Part shown: piece by piece, positions 46,156 through 55,256 of the stretch
How positions within the stretch are numbered: the stretch's first letter is position 1
How the letters are laid out: every line of letters begins with the position of its first letter
Assembly: GCA_002481295.1 (NCBI GenBank)
Contig: DLDU01000037.1
Coordinates: 63,097 to 127,096, forward strand
From: Prevotella sp. UBA7764
GTDB lineage: Bacteria > Bacteroidota > Bacteroidia > Bacteroidales > Bacteroidaceae
Direction: 5' to 3'
Length of the DNA: 64,000 nucleotides
Notes under the pieces: generated by a model
What the model was told of the DNA's origin: nothing
The model's input: the letters and a program-made list of their open reading frames with translations, nothing else
The model's database searches: none
Made by a program: the position numbers and the translations under genes

Positions 46156-47445
46156 TTAATGCAATTTCTTGAACTGACGGATCACGCCGCTGATGACGCT
46201 GAGCGTGGAGCTGTCGCAGTCGAAGACCGAGTTGAGTCCCTGTTGCTCCTGTGCCGGATCGTTGGTATAGGGATCACCGACCTGCCACTGCTCATGGCGC
46301 GGACGGGCCTCCCCACCCCATCCCCAGAAGTTGCAGCCAGCGAAGCGTCCGCCTTGGCGCGCGTTGTCGGCCACAAGCTGGAAGACATATTTATAATAGG
46401 TGTCACGACCCACCGTGGGAGAGCCCGGACGGAAGCTCATGCCGTCGCGGGGATAGCCAAACTCCTCCATGACGAGGGGCTTGCCCAGGCGCTGACAGAT
46501 GGCAAGATGGCGAGAGATATAGTCCTTGGTGTTGGCGCATGCGCGCGGCAGATTCTCCACCAGCGAGTCGGCTTTAGACCAACCCCAGTTGTAGGGCCAT
46601 AGATGGACATTGCAGTAGTCGACATTCTTGTCGGCACAGATGCGCTCATAGCAGCCGTAGTCGCCCTCGCACCCCCATGCACCCTCACTGCCAATGGAGA
46701 TAAGATGATGCTTGTCGATGCTGCGGATGAGGGCTGAGGTCTCGCTGAGCCACCGCTCAAAGGCAGGGAGAGCCTCCTTGGAGAAGGCACGCGGCTCGTT
46801 GCCAATCTGCCACGACATGATGGCAGGGTCATCGACATAGCGTTTATGGGTGTAGCGGTTGGTGCGGCCGAGGATGAAGCGCACATAGTCGTAGAAGAGC
46901 TGATGGGCTTTCTCGTTGGCAGCAAACTGCTCCACAAAATTCATAAATGCGGGATAGCCGGCTTCGTCGGGCCGCGGCACCTTGCCGAGTCCGGCCTGTT
47001 CGAGATAGTAACCGTAGCCACCACTCCATTCCCACGAGTTGTTGAGATAGAGCACAGCCACCATCTTGCGCTTGCCCATCTGCTGAAGCAGATAGTCGAG
47101 CCCGGCGAGGATGGTGTCGTTGTACACGCCCGGTGCTTCCTGCAGCGTCGGCTCCACCTTGGTCTTCACGCCACGGTGCCCGTCAGACCCCACGAGGATG
47201 CGCAGATTGTCGATGCCCGCAGCCTTCAACCGGTCGAGCTCACGACAGAGGCGCGCACGGTCACCGCCCTGCCCCGTAGAACCAAGAATGGCTCCATACC
47301 ATAGATTGGTACCTACATAATAATAAGGTTTGCCGCCACGCCAAAACTTGCCGTCGTGGCACTGCACATATTGGGCTTGAGCCGCAAGGGGTAAGAACAA
47401 TAGCATGATGAGTGCTGAGAATAGATGTCGTAATGTTGATTTCAT
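46156..47445 (-). CDS. Secreted GH5 endo-beta-mannanase-like enzyme
   Basis: Endo-acting glycosidase of family GH5, closest to subfamily 7 endo-1,4-beta-mannanases. The 429-residue protein has a signal peptide (MKSTLRHLFSALIMLLFLPL), the acid-base Glu in MSWQIGNEPRAFSKE, and the nucleophile Glu in PLVMEEFGYPRDG. VQCHDGKFWRGGKPYYYVGT is the characteristic N-terminus of this subfamily. The start at 47445 (MKST) is used; an earlier in-frame start lacks a signal peptide. With the GH3 gene it forms a small polysaccharide-utilisation operon; no SusC/SusD pair is in view. Confidence 0.9.
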   Translation of the reverse strand: MKSTLRHLFSALIMLLFLPLAAQAQYVQCHDGKFWRGGKPYYYVGTNLWYGAILGSTGQGGDRARLCRELDRLKAAGIDNLRILVGSDGHRGVKTKVEPTLQEAPGVYNDTILAGLDYLLQQMGKRKMVAVLYLNNSWEWSGGYGYYLEQAGLGKVPRPDEAGYPAFMNFVEQFAANEKAHQLFYDYVRFILGRTNRYTHKRYVDDPAIMSWQIGNEPRAFSKEALPAFERWLSETSALIRSIDKHHLISIGSEGAWGCEGDYGCYERICADKNVDYCNVHLWPYNWGWSKADSLVENLPRACANTKDYISRHLAICQRLGKPLVMEEFGYPRDGMSFRPGSPTVGRDTYYKYVFQLVADNARQGGRFAGCNFWGWGGEARPRHEQWQVGDPYTNDPAQEQQGLNSVFDCDSSTLSVISGVIRQFKKLH

Positions 47446-47481
47446 GATGTTGTTATCAGGTCTGATTTTATTATCTATATT

Positions 47482-47490
47482 GCAAAGATA
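47482..47490 (-). promoter_or_regulatory. Promoter -7 element for the GH5/GH3 operon
   Basis: TATCTTTGC on the minus strand, 37 bases upstream of the GH5 ATG. A plus-strand TATCTTTGC lies nearby at 47518-47526, facing the other way. Confidence 0.65.
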
Positions 47491-47662
47491 CTGCAAAACA
47501 TTGAAAGTTCGTTGCACTATCTTTGCAAATAATAGTATTTTGTTTGCAACTATAATCCTCATAGCGGCTCTCCCTGATCATCTCATAGTTTCTTTTCATT
47601 CTTTTTTTCTCGAATTAGTGCTAATTTAACGAATATTCATTGAGAAACTCGAATTTTATTGC

Positions 47663-47671
47663 TATCTTTGT
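47663..47671 (+). promoter_or_regulatory. Promoter -7 element for the NfnAB-like fusion gene
   Basis: TATCTTTGT on the plus strand, 31 bases before the ATG at 47703. Confidence 0.65.
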
Positions 47672-47702
47672 GCTAATGTAAAGACCAAAGACAAAGACTG
47701 AA

Positions 47703-50063
47703 ATGAACAAGATTCTAAAGAAAACACAATTCTCGGAAAAGGTGTTCTGCCTGGAGGTAGAGGCACCGCTCATCGCGCGCAGCTGCCGCCCCGGGCACTT
47801 CATCATCGTGCGCGTGGATAAGGACAGCGAACGTGTGCCCTACACCATCGCAAAGTCCGACCCTCTCAAGGGCACGCTCACTCTCGTGGTGCAAGAGGTG
47901 GGGCTGTCCTCTACCAAGCTCTGTCAGCTCAATGTAGGCGATGAGGTGCAGGACATCGTAGGACCCTTGGGCAATGCGTCAAAGATAGAGAAATACGGCA
48001 CCGTGGTTTGCGCCGGAGGCGGCATTGGCATCGCAGCCATCCTCCCGATCCTCACCGCGCTCAAGCAAGCCGGCAACCGCGTCATCTCGGTGCTCGCCGG
48101 ACGTACGAAGAATCTTGTCATCATGGTCGATGACGTCAAGAAATACAGTGATGAGGTCATCATCATGACCGACGACGGCTCCTACGGCGAGAAAGGCGTG
48201 GTCACCGTCGGCGTGGAAGAGGTCATCAAGCGCGAGCATGTCGACAAGGTGCTCGCCATTGGTCCTCCGGTGATGATGAAATTCACCTCGCTGCTGGCTC
48301 ATAAATATGGCATTCCCAACGATGTATCGCTCAACACCATCATGGTCGACGGAACCGGTATGTGCGGAGCCTGTCGTCTGACAATCGGCGGAAAGACGAA
48401 GTTTGTGTGTATCGACGGCCCAGAGTTCGACGGAGATCTCGTCGACTGGGATGAGATGATGAAGCGAATGGGGACATTCAAAGGCGTGGAAAAAGAGGAG
48501 ATGGAACACTATGAGCAACACCTCCACCACGGCGATGAAACGAAACCCTGTGGGGCTTGCGACACTACTGAGACGGCTGCGGTCTCGCCCGACGACGGCA
48601 AGGAGCACGTGGAGAGTCTCATAGACCGCAGCGCACCCTGGCGCGAGGAACTCCGCAAGAAGATAACGGCTAAGGAGCGCAAGCAAATCGTACGCGTGAA
48701 GATGCCCGAACTCGACCCCGCCTACCGCGCCACCACTCGCACCGAGGAGGTCAACAAAGGACTGACACTCGACATGGCCATGGGCGAAGCCCGCCGCTGT
48801 CTCGACTGCGGTAAGCCCAGTTGCGTCGAGGGTTGTCCGGTGAACATCAACATTCCGTCATTTATCAAGAACATCGAGCGCGGACATGTCCTCGACGCTG
48901 CCCGCGTGCTGAAGATGACCTCTGCCCTGCCCGCTGTCTGCGGCCGCGTGTGCCCTCAGGAAAAGCAGTGCGAGAGTCAGTGCATCCACTTGAAGATGAA
49001 AGAGCCTGCCGTGGCCATCGGCTACCTTGAGCGCTTCGCTGCGGACTATGAGCGCGAGAGTGGACGCGGTGTGCTGCCCGAGGTGGCTCCGTCGAATGGC
49101 ATCAAGGTGGCCGTCGTTGGCTCGGGACCGTCGGGACTGAGCTTTGCCGGCGATATGGTGAAGAAAGGCTACGAGGTCTATGTCTTCGAGGCGCTCCACG
49201 AAATCGGCGGTGTGCTGAAATATGGTATTCCCGAATTCCGACTGCCCAACCGCATCGTAGACGTGGAAATCGACAACCTGCGCAAGATGGGAGTTCATTT
49301 CCAAACCGACTGCATCGTGGGCAAGACAATCACCGTGAAGGACTTGGAGGACAAGGGCTTCCGTGGCATATTCGTCGGATCAGGTGCCGGACTGCCCAAC
49401 TTTATGGACATCCCCGGTGAGAACTACATCAACGTGATGTCGAGCAACGAATACCTCACCCGCGTCAACCTCATGGATGCGGCCAACCCCGATACTGATA
49501 CTCCTATTAATATTGGTAAGAAGGTGATTGTTGTCGGTGGCGGCAACACGGCTATGGACTCCTGCCGCACGGCTAAGCGCCTGGGGGCTGACGTGACCCT
49601 CGTCTACCGTCGTTCTGAAACTGAGATGCCCGCACGACTCGAAGAGGTGAAGCACGCGAAGGAAGAGGGCATACACTTCCTCACCCTACACAACCCTAAG
49701 GAGTATCTCGCCGACGACAACGGACGTGTGCGCGCCGCTGTGCTCGACGTCATGGAGCTCGGAGAGCCCGATGCCAGTGGCCGCCGTCGCCCGGTAGCTA
49801 CGGGTAGGACTGAGACGCTCGAATGCGACCAGGTCATCGTGGCCATCGGTGTGTCGCCCAACCCATTGGTGCCCAAGAGCATCCAAGGATTGGAACTCGG
49901 ACGCAAGAATACGATCGTGGTCAACGACGAAATGAGATCGAGTCAACCCGACATCTACGCCGGAGGAGACATCGTACGCGGCGGAGCTACGGTCATCCTG
50001 GCCATGGGCGACGGACGTCGTGCCGCTGCCAATATGGACAAGCATCTGAAAGAGGCTAAATAG
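47703..50063 (+). CDS. Fused NfnA/NfnB-like (SudB/SudA-like) ferredoxin-NADP oxidoreductase
   Basis: The 786-residue fusion joins two subunits that are separate in many bacteria. Residues 1-280 are the NfnA/SudB/DHOD-electron-transfer type, with RPGHFIIVRVDKDSERVPYT for FAD, VCAGGGIGIAAILPIL for NAD(P), and a [2Fe-2S] site in GTGMCGACRLTIGG plus a nearby Cys. Residues 320-786 are the GltD/NfnB type: [4Fe-4S] Cys in CLDCGKPSCVEGCPVN and CGRVCPQEKQCESQC, then FAD VAVVGSGPSGLSFAGD and NADPH GKKVIVVGGGNTAMDSC. Such proteins are annotated as NADPH-dependent glutamate synthase small subunit or bifurcating NADH/ferredoxin:NADP reductase. Without a GltB neighbour the NfnAB/sulfide-dehydrogenase role is more likely. 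Confidence 0.9.
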   Translation: MNKILKKTQFSEKVFCLEVEAPLIARSCRPGHFIIVRVDKDSERVPYTIAKSDPLKGTLTLVVQEVGLSSTKLCQLNVGDEVQDIVGPLGNASKIEKYGTVVCAGGGIGIAAILPILTALKQAGNRVISVLAGRTKNLVIMVDDVKKYSDEVIIMTDDGSYGEKGVVTVGVEEVIKREHVDKVLAIGPPVMMKFTSLLAHKYGIPNDVSLNTIMVDGTGMCGACRLTIGGKTKFVCIDGPEFDGDLVDWDEMMKRMGTFKGVEKEEMEHYEQHLHHGDETKPCGACDTTETAAVSPDDGKEHVESLIDRSAPWREELRKKITAKERKQIVRVKMPELDPAYRATTRTEEVNKGLTLDMAMGEARRCLDCGKPSCVEGCPVNINIPSFIKNIERGHVLDAARVLKMTSALPAVCGRVCPQEKQCESQCIHLKMKEPAVAIGYLERFAADYERESGRGVLPEVAPSNGIKVAVVGSGPSGLSFAGDMVKKGYEVYVFEALHEIGGVLKYGIPEFRLPNRIVDVEIDNLRKMGVHFQTDCIVGKTITVKDLEDKGFRGIFVGSGAGLPNFMDIPGENYINVMSSNEYLTRVNLMDAANPDTDTPINIGKKVIVVGGGNTAMDSCRTAKRLGADVTLVYRRSETEMPARLEEVKHAKEEGIHFLTLHNPKEYLADDNGRVRAAVLDVMELGEPDASGRRRPVATGRTETLECDQVIVAIGVSPNPLVPKSIQGLELGRKNTIVVNDEMRSSQPDIYAGGDIVRGGATVILAMGDGRRAAANMDKHLKEAK

Positions 50064-50079
50064 TCATATTTGTTTTAAC

Positions 50080-51219
50080 ATGAAGAAAATACAGGCATGG
50101 ATTCTCGCGGCACTGCTCTTCGCAGCTGTACCTGCGGGGGCTCAGAAACGAAACGCTGCAGTGAAAGGAAAGGCTGTCGCTGCGATGAGGAACAACGGAA
50201 ATGGCGGAAGGCTACTCTTCAACACGTTGCTCCCCGCCACGGCGAAAGTGATGGTCATCGACAGCGTGGTCGTTGGTAAAAACGACTTCCTCAGACATAT
50301 TCCACTCAACGCTGAGTCGGGAAAACTCTCTGTGAAAAACAGAAAGGGCAAAGACTTCTTGGCTCAGTACGAGACGGAACTGGGCGACCGACGATTCTAT
50401 GCCGTGGGCGACAGCACTTCCACTGCGCTATACATGCAGACCAAGGTAGGCGGAGAATGGAGCCAGCAGTCGTCTCTTGCCGACATCAGCGACAAGGACT
50501 ATCACTACCAAAACTTTCCCTTCCTCTGCGCCGACGGTGTCACGCTCTTCTTCTCGGCAACAGGACCAAACACCATAGGTGGAAGAGACATCTTCATGAC
50601 TTCATACGACAGCGACAAGGATGAGTGGCTACAACCGCAAAACTACGGACTGCCCTTCAACTCCACGGCCAACGACTATCTCTTGGCTATCGATGACCTC
50701 GACACGCTCGGATGGCTTGTCACCGACAGACATCAGCACGCCGACAGCGTGTGTATCTACACCTTTGTACCCACTCAGGTGAGAAAAAACTTCACCGCTG
50801 ACAACCTCTCTGCAACACAACTGGAGCACTTCGCACAAATACACAGCATCGCCGATACATGGGCCTTCGGCGACCGGAAAGCTGCACTGAGAAGGCGCGA
50901 CGCGATGATGGCACGCGCGACAACCATCACAAAACAAAGCCGAACCGCGTTTGTCCTCAACGACAACACGGTTATCACCGATGAAAAACAACTCAACTCT
51001 CCTTTGGCACGCAACCTCTTCCGGCAATGGGTGGAGCTCAGCAGCATGATCGACAACACACGAAAAAGCCTCGACGAGAAACGCAACCTCTACGCACAAG
51101 GACAACGCGAGCTCAAACAGAATATCCTCGAAAAGGAAAACAGCTTGAGACAGCAGTTGACTGACCTGCACAACGTGGCTAAAAAAATCAGAATGGCAGA
51201 AATGAAAAACAAACAATAG
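50080..51219 (+). CDS. Secreted PD40/WD40-like beta-propeller-type protein of unknown function
   Basis: A 379-residue exported protein. Residues 1-21 are a signal peptide (MKKIQAWILAALLFAAVPAG). The middle part has TolB/PD40-like propeller blades: NFPFLCADGVTLFFSATGP and GGRDIFMTSYDSDKDEWLQP, then YGLPFNSTANDYLLAIDDLD. The last 110 residues are a long coiled coil (NLYAQGQRELKQNILEKENS). Similar blades occur in Bacteroidetes gliding/Por secretion-associated and OmpA-linked proteins, but I see no OmpA domain here. It starts 16 bases after the NfnAB-like gene, so they are likely cotranscribed. Confidence 0.78.
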   Translation: MKKIQAWILAALLFAAVPAGAQKRNAAVKGKAVAAMRNNGNGGRLLFNTLLPATAKVMVIDSVVVGKNDFLRHIPLNAESGKLSVKNRKGKDFLAQYETELGDRRFYAVGDSTSTALYMQTKVGGEWSQQSSLADISDKDYHYQNFPFLCADGVTLFFSATGPNTIGGRDIFMTSYDSDKDEWLQPQNYGLPFNSTANDYLLAIDDLDTLGWLVTDRHQHADSVCIYTFVPTQVRKNFTADNLSATQLEHFAQIHSIADTWAFGDRKAALRRRDAMMARATTITKQSRTAFVLNDNTVITDEKQLNSPLARNLFRQWVELSSMIDNTRKSLDEKRNLYAQGQRELKQNILEKENSLRQQLTDLHNVAKKIRMAEMKNKQ

Positions 51220-51342
51220 CTACAAACAGTTCATGATAAAAAAATACAAACTGATAACAGTAAACGTTACTGCTAAACTGTAAATGTAAACTGGCAGCAG
51301 TTAGTAGACAGTCGTTACTGTATCTTTAAACCCTTAACAACC

Positions 51343-52218
51343 ATGACAAAGACAATATTTCCTGATTCTGAGCTCGTCATCAACTCCGACGGCTCTATCT
51401 TTCATCTCCATCTCAAACCCGAGCAGCTCGCCGATAAAGTGATCCTCGTGGGCGATCCGGGACGTGTCAATCTCGTCGCCTCTCATTTCGATACAAAAGA
51501 GTGTGAGACCAGCAATCGTGAATTCCACACCATCACTGGCAACTACAAAGGAAAACGAATCACTGCACTGAGCACCGGCATCGGATGTGACAACATTGAC
51601 ATTGTCATGAATGAACTGGATGCGCTCGCAAACATTGACTTCTCTTCACGTACAGAAAAATCCGCACACCGAACGCTGACACTCGTCAGAGTGGGAACAT
51701 GCGGTGGCTTGCAGCCAAACACTCCGACGGGAACCTACATCGCCAGCGTGAAAAGCATCGGATTCGACGGATTGCTCAACTTCTATGCCGGTCGCGACGA
51801 GGCTTCTGACCTACAACTCGAAAAGGCTTTCAAAGAGCATGTCGGATGGGACCTGAAAATGGGAAACCCATATGTGGCTACTGCTGATCCGCAGCTAATC
51901 AATACTATCGCCGCCAACGACATGGTGAAAGGCATCACCATCGCATGTGGTGGCTTCTTTGGCCCACAGGGACGACGCCTTCGCTTGCCTCTGATGGTAC
52001 CAGACCTTAATGAGAAAATTGAGAGTTTTGAATATAATGGCTTGAAAGTTAATAACTTCGAAATGGAATCCTCTGCCCTCGCCGGACTCGCTACCCTCAT
52101 GGGGCACAAGGCGATGACCTGCTGTATGGTGATAGCCAACCGAAGGGCTAAGAAGATGGAGACAAACTATAAGGGCGATATTGATGGACTCATCACTTTG
52201 GTCCTCGATAGAATTTAA
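51343..52218 (+). CDS. Nucleoside phosphorylase (uridine-phosphorylase-like)
   Basis: Splits a nucleoside with phosphate into a base and ribose-1-phosphate. The 291-residue protein has the PNP/UDP fold signatures: VILVGDPGRVNLVASHFD, TGIGCDNIDIVMNEL and RVGTCGGLQPNTPTGTYI, and the C-terminal NNFEMESSALAGLATLMGHK with the ribose-contacting Glu. The extended C-terminal part is typical of the Bacteroidetes group often called uridine phosphorylase. The base specificity cannot be fixed. Confidence 0.9.
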   Translation: MTKTIFPDSELVINSDGSIFHLHLKPEQLADKVILVGDPGRVNLVASHFDTKECETSNREFHTITGNYKGKRITALSTGIGCDNIDIVMNELDALANIDFSSRTEKSAHRTLTLVRVGTCGGLQPNTPTGTYIASVKSIGFDGLLNFYAGRDEASDLQLEKAFKEHVGWDLKMGNPYVATADPQLINTIAANDMVKGITIACGGFFGPQGRRLRLPLMVPDLNEKIESFEYNGLKVNNFEMESSALAGLATLMGHKAMTCCMVIANRRAKKMETNYKGDIDGLITLVLDRI

Positions 52219-52225
52219 CAAATAT

Positions 52226-53665
52226 ATGCAGAATTCCTATTCAGATACTATTTGCGCACTTGCAACTCCTACCGGTGGGGCTATTGCGGTGGTTCGTGTC
52301 AGCGGACCACAGGCTTTGACCATCACCGCAAAGATTTTTCATCCGGCGTCACACGGCCCCTTCTTGGACGCTAAAGCCAACAGCCTCCATTATGGCACAA
52401 TCCTGCCCTTGTTTGACGCTCATCCTGATTCTGAGAAAAGCAATCTGGACGAGAAAAATCAGGACGTTATCGACGATGTGGTTGTCTCCGTCTGGAGGGC
52501 TCCGCATTCTTATACCGGAGAGGATGCCGTAGAAATCAGCTGCCACGGCAGCGCATATATTGTACGGAATATCCTACAGGAACTCATCCGTTCAGGATGC
52601 CGCCAGGCTCGAAGAGGAGAGTTTACATTACGCGCTTTTCTCAATGGAAAGATGGATTTGAGCCAGGCTGAGGCTGTCGCTGACCTTATAGCCGCTGACA
52701 ACAAAGCATCCCACGATATGGCCATGAGCCAGTTGAAAGGACATTTCAGTTCTGAACTCGCAAGACTTCGCGAACAGCTCCTGAAACTCACTTCCTTGCT
52801 GGAACTGGAACTCGACTTCTCGGACCATGAAGATCTCGAATTTGCTGACCGGAAGAAACTTTATGACCTTGCGCAAAAAATTAACAATAAAATCGCGACG
52901 CTGGCCAAAAGTTTTGAGACGGGACAAACCTTGAAAAAGGGTATTCCCGTGGCTATTGTTGGAAAGACAAACGTCGGTAAGTCCACATTGCTCAATCAAC
53001 TGCTGAATGAAGACAAAGCGATTGTCAGTGATATTGATGGCACTACACGCGACACAATTGATGGCACCATAGACATCAACGGCGTTACCTTCCGATTCAT
53101 TGATACAGCTGGAATCCGGCAGACTGATGATAAAGTCGAAAAAATAGGAATCAAACGGGCGTATGAGCAGATCAACAAGGCCACTGTCATCCTTTGGGTG
53201 ATAGACTCACGGCCATCTGAGGATGAAATAAAAGACTTATCTTTACATCTTGGTTATGATGTCCGTCTGCACTCTGCTGAGAATGCTTCAGACAAAGCCC
53301 TCATCGTGGTCCACAACAAAGCCGATCTCTCTCCTACTCCACTCTTCGAAGGTGAGGTCGCTATTAGCGCAAAGAAAGGCTCCCATATCAGCCTTCTCAA
53401 AGAGGTTATCTTTGAAAAAGCGAAGATTCCCGACATTTCCGAAGATACGGTTATTGTCTCCAACACCCGGCACTATGAAGCCCTGCTCCGCGCTCACGCC
53501 GATATCACTCGTGTCATAGAAGGGATGTCCGCTGGCCTCAGCTCTGATCTCGTCGCCGAAGATCTCCGCCAATGTCTTGACAACCTCGCTGAAATCACGG
53601 GCGGAAAAATAACAACCGAAGAGACGCTTGGCAACATCTTCCAGCACTTCTGCATCGGAAAATAG
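52226..53665 (+). CDS. mnmE: tRNA modification GTPase MnmE
   Basis: Works with MnmG to modify U34 at the wobble position of certain tRNAs. The 479-residue protein starts MQNSYSDTICALATPTGGAI. The N-terminal folate-binding domain is followed by a helical domain; the inserted G domain has G1 VGKTNVGKSTLLNQLL, G3 DTAGIRQTDD and G4 NKADLS. The C-terminus ends HFCIGK, the conserved C-x-G-K with the functional Cys. Start at 52226 lies seven bases after the phosphorylase stop, so the genes are coupled. Upstream in-frame codons overlap the phosphorylase gene. Confidence 0.96.
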   Translation: MQNSYSDTICALATPTGGAIAVVRVSGPQALTITAKIFHPASHGPFLDAKANSLHYGTILPLFDAHPDSEKSNLDEKNQDVIDDVVVSVWRAPHSYTGEDAVEISCHGSAYIVRNILQELIRSGCRQARRGEFTLRAFLNGKMDLSQAEAVADLIAADNKASHDMAMSQLKGHFSSELARLREQLLKLTSLLELELDFSDHEDLEFADRKKLYDLAQKINNKIATLAKSFETGQTLKKGIPVAIVGKTNVGKSTLLNQLLNEDKAIVSDIDGTTRDTIDGTIDINGVTFRFIDTAGIRQTDDKVEKIGIKRAYEQINKATVILWVIDSRPSEDEIKDLSLHLGYDVRLHSAENASDKALIVVHNKADLSPTPLFEGEVAISAKKGSHISLLKEVIFEKAKIPDISEDTVIVSNTRHYEALLRAHADITRVIEGMSAGLSSDLVAEDLRQCLDNLAEITGGKITTEETLGNIFQHFCIGK

Positions 53666-53673
53666 CGTCGGAT

Positions 53674-53979
53674 ATGGAAAGTACCTTTGTGCCCGATATG
53701 GAGACAGAGATTGAGACAACGAATACTGGCGGCAAGGTGCTTGCCTATGATGGTGACGAACTTGTTGGCCGACTGGATTTTTCCTTCAAGGGAAATGTAT
53801 TGAGCATTGACCACACGTATGCCTACAAGGAAGGGATGGGTGTGGGGAGTCTGCTTGTCAGTGCCGCCAACGACTATGCCGTCAGCAAGGGACTTAGGGT
53901 AAAACCTGTCTGCTCATTCGCTTCCGTCTGGTATGAGAGGCATCCGCAGTTTGGGGATATACTCAATAGTGCAATTTGA
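53674..53979 (+). CDS. Small GNAT-type N-acetyltransferase (YjdJ-like)
   Basis: A 101-residue protein with the compact GNAT fold of the YjdJ/COG2388 type: GKVLAYDGDELVGRLDFSF, the acetyl-CoA loop EGMGVGSLLVSAANDYAVS and PVCSFASVWYERHPQFGDIL. These are usually small acetyltransferases of unknown target. It starts nine bases after mnmE and shares its transcript. It marks the last chromosomal gene before the accessory region on the opposite strand. Confidence 0.85.
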   Translation: MESTFVPDMETEIETTNTGGKVLAYDGDELVGRLDFSFKGNVLSIDHTYAYKEGMGVGSLLVSAANDYAVSKGLRVKPVCSFASVWYERHPQFGDILNSAI

Positions 53980-54021
53980 CTTTCAAAACGGAAAGTATCT
54001 TTCACCTAGACTTTGTATAAC

Positions 54022-54112
54022 GAAAAAAGGGATTGTCGCTTAGGCAATCCCTATCAGTTCCTTTTATAGTGCAGGCTGAAAATCGCAATTAACAGGTGCA
54101 CTGGTTTAACCG
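54022..54112 (-). ncRNA. Candidate small RNA of about 90 nt
   Basis: On the minus strand a complete promoter (TTTG 54148-54145, 20-base spacer, TAAATTTGC 54124-54116) points to a start near 54110. About 60 bases on, AGGGATTG and CAATCCCT form an 8-base stem (54045-54052 with 54028-54035) followed by a run of T ending at about 54022. The interval contains no convincing short ORF. No family is recognised. Promoter and terminator are both strong, but the terminator could instead end transcripts of the Abi_2 remnant upstream. Confidence 0.5.
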
Positions 54113-54164
54113 ACTGCAAATTTAGTGATTTGTTCTTAATCTTCCAAATTCTTAAGCATTATTA

Positions 54165-54638
54165 TTAAATTTCGTTCATTCTAAACCCACTATTGTTGAA
54201 AATTACATTCTTAACAGTTGAATATGAAACCCTATCGAACGCATCGACAAGCTCGGCCTGCATTTCTTTAACTCTATTTTCTGATATTCTACCCAATAAG
54301 TATTTGAACACTTTGTATGCGCCAAATAGCATAGTTCTCCTGTTGTCTAAATTCCCACATGAACCATCTCCTATGGCCTGTGGCAAAGTCATATCAAAAA
54401 GAACTTTTTCATGAGCACAATTATTTCTTAACTTCCGTACAGTATTAATATAATTTGCAAAAACAGATGTTCTAAAGTTTACTTCGATCCGGCTTATGTA
54501 TCGGAGCAGGATGTTCCTCAAATCGAAGTCGAAATAATAGAGTTTGATTGCCCAATCAAAATTTGCCCCCGAAGAGAACTGATGAGTTCGGTTGTTTTTT
54601 CTACGCTTCCTTCCCAACCCGATCCGTATCGGCAACAT
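54165..54638 (-). pseudogene. Abi_2-family (AbiD/AbiF-like) remnant
   Basis: A leftover of an abortive-infection protein of the Abi_2 family. The recognisable parts are the N-proximal helix pair HQFSSGANFDWAIKLYYFDF with DLRNILLRYISRIEVNFRTS, and the HEPN-like signature KLRNNCAHEKVLFD (Arg, Asn and His). About 90 residues that usually separate these motifs are missing; FRT joins almost directly to the INTVRKLRN helix. The N-terminal third (usual DISYYRF-type region) is not in frame. About 157 residues remain versus about 300 in intact members. Non-functional or at best a truncated product. Confidence 0.7.
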
Positions 54639-54665
54639 GATTGCCGCCTTGATACGAAAAAAGAA

Positions 54666-55256
54666 TTATTGGTTGGACATAAGCCCAATCTCATCAATGG
54701 CTTTCCATACATTGCTGTAAGATCCCTCCCGTGTAACACTGGCCTTGGCTCTTTCATAAGCCTTGCGCAACTTGCCGTCTGACGACATGCTTTCCACCCA
54801 CTTCTTATTACGGAGAAAGGAATCAGTCTTGTCGAAATTCGGAATATATTTTACCAGCTGGGTGATGACTGACTTTGAGGTTGGGAAACTCCTTGAAGTG
54901 TCGACATAATGCAGAAGGAACCAGAACTCGATGGATGGCATGCTGTCACAAATCACAACGTTACTGTTCTTTGCGTACTTCTTCTTCAACTGCTCAAATC
55001 GTTTCTTCTCCATGTCATCCCATGTAGTGACATCGGTATCGAACACCACAACGGCCTTGCCTTCATCCGAAAGAACCTGTTCTATGCGTTTTGCCAGAAG
55101 GTTCATCGTCTCGTGACCAAAGTAGCGAGGACGGATCTTTATCTTTAATCCAAAAAGTGACTGTAGGTGGGTGAAATACCACTGCTCCGTTATCCCTGCG
55201 CCAATGATGGTGGGACGGACTTCCTTGATATTCTTGGTAGGTCTTCTGCGTGCCAT
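54666..55256 (-). CDS. RloB-family protein (Toprim-like nuclease), partner of the upstream AAA ATPase
   Basis: A 196-residue RloB-family protein, in the fold group of Toprim/OLD nucleases. The conserved acidic sites are visible: GAGITEQWYFTHLQ (usually EGxxTExxYF; here the first E is replaced by A-G context), VVVFDTDVTTWDDMEK, and the RloB signature SMPSIEFWFLLHYVD. It is encoded with an AAA ATPase whose stop overlaps this start (TAATG). RloA/RloB-type pairs occur in restriction or abortive-infection loci, and I recall RloB-like AbiLii with AbiLi as the same kind of pair. Defence activity is inferred. Confidence 0.82.
   Translation of the reverse strand: MARRRPTKNIKEVRPTIIGAGITEQWYFTHLQSLFGLKIKIRPRYFGHETMNLLAKRIEQVLSDEGKAVVVFDTDVTTWDDMEKKRFEQLKKKYAKNSNVVICDSMPSIEFWFLLHYVDTSRSFPTSKSVITQLVKYIPNFDKTDSFLRNKKWVESMSSDGKLRKAYERAKASVTREGSYSNVWKAIDEIGLMSNQ

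Noticed and set aside
54518..54757. Short minus-strand frame between the Abi_2 remnant and the RloB gene
   Set aside because: It overlaps the end of the RloB gene in another frame and has no family resemblance; best explained as shadow or pseudogene noise.
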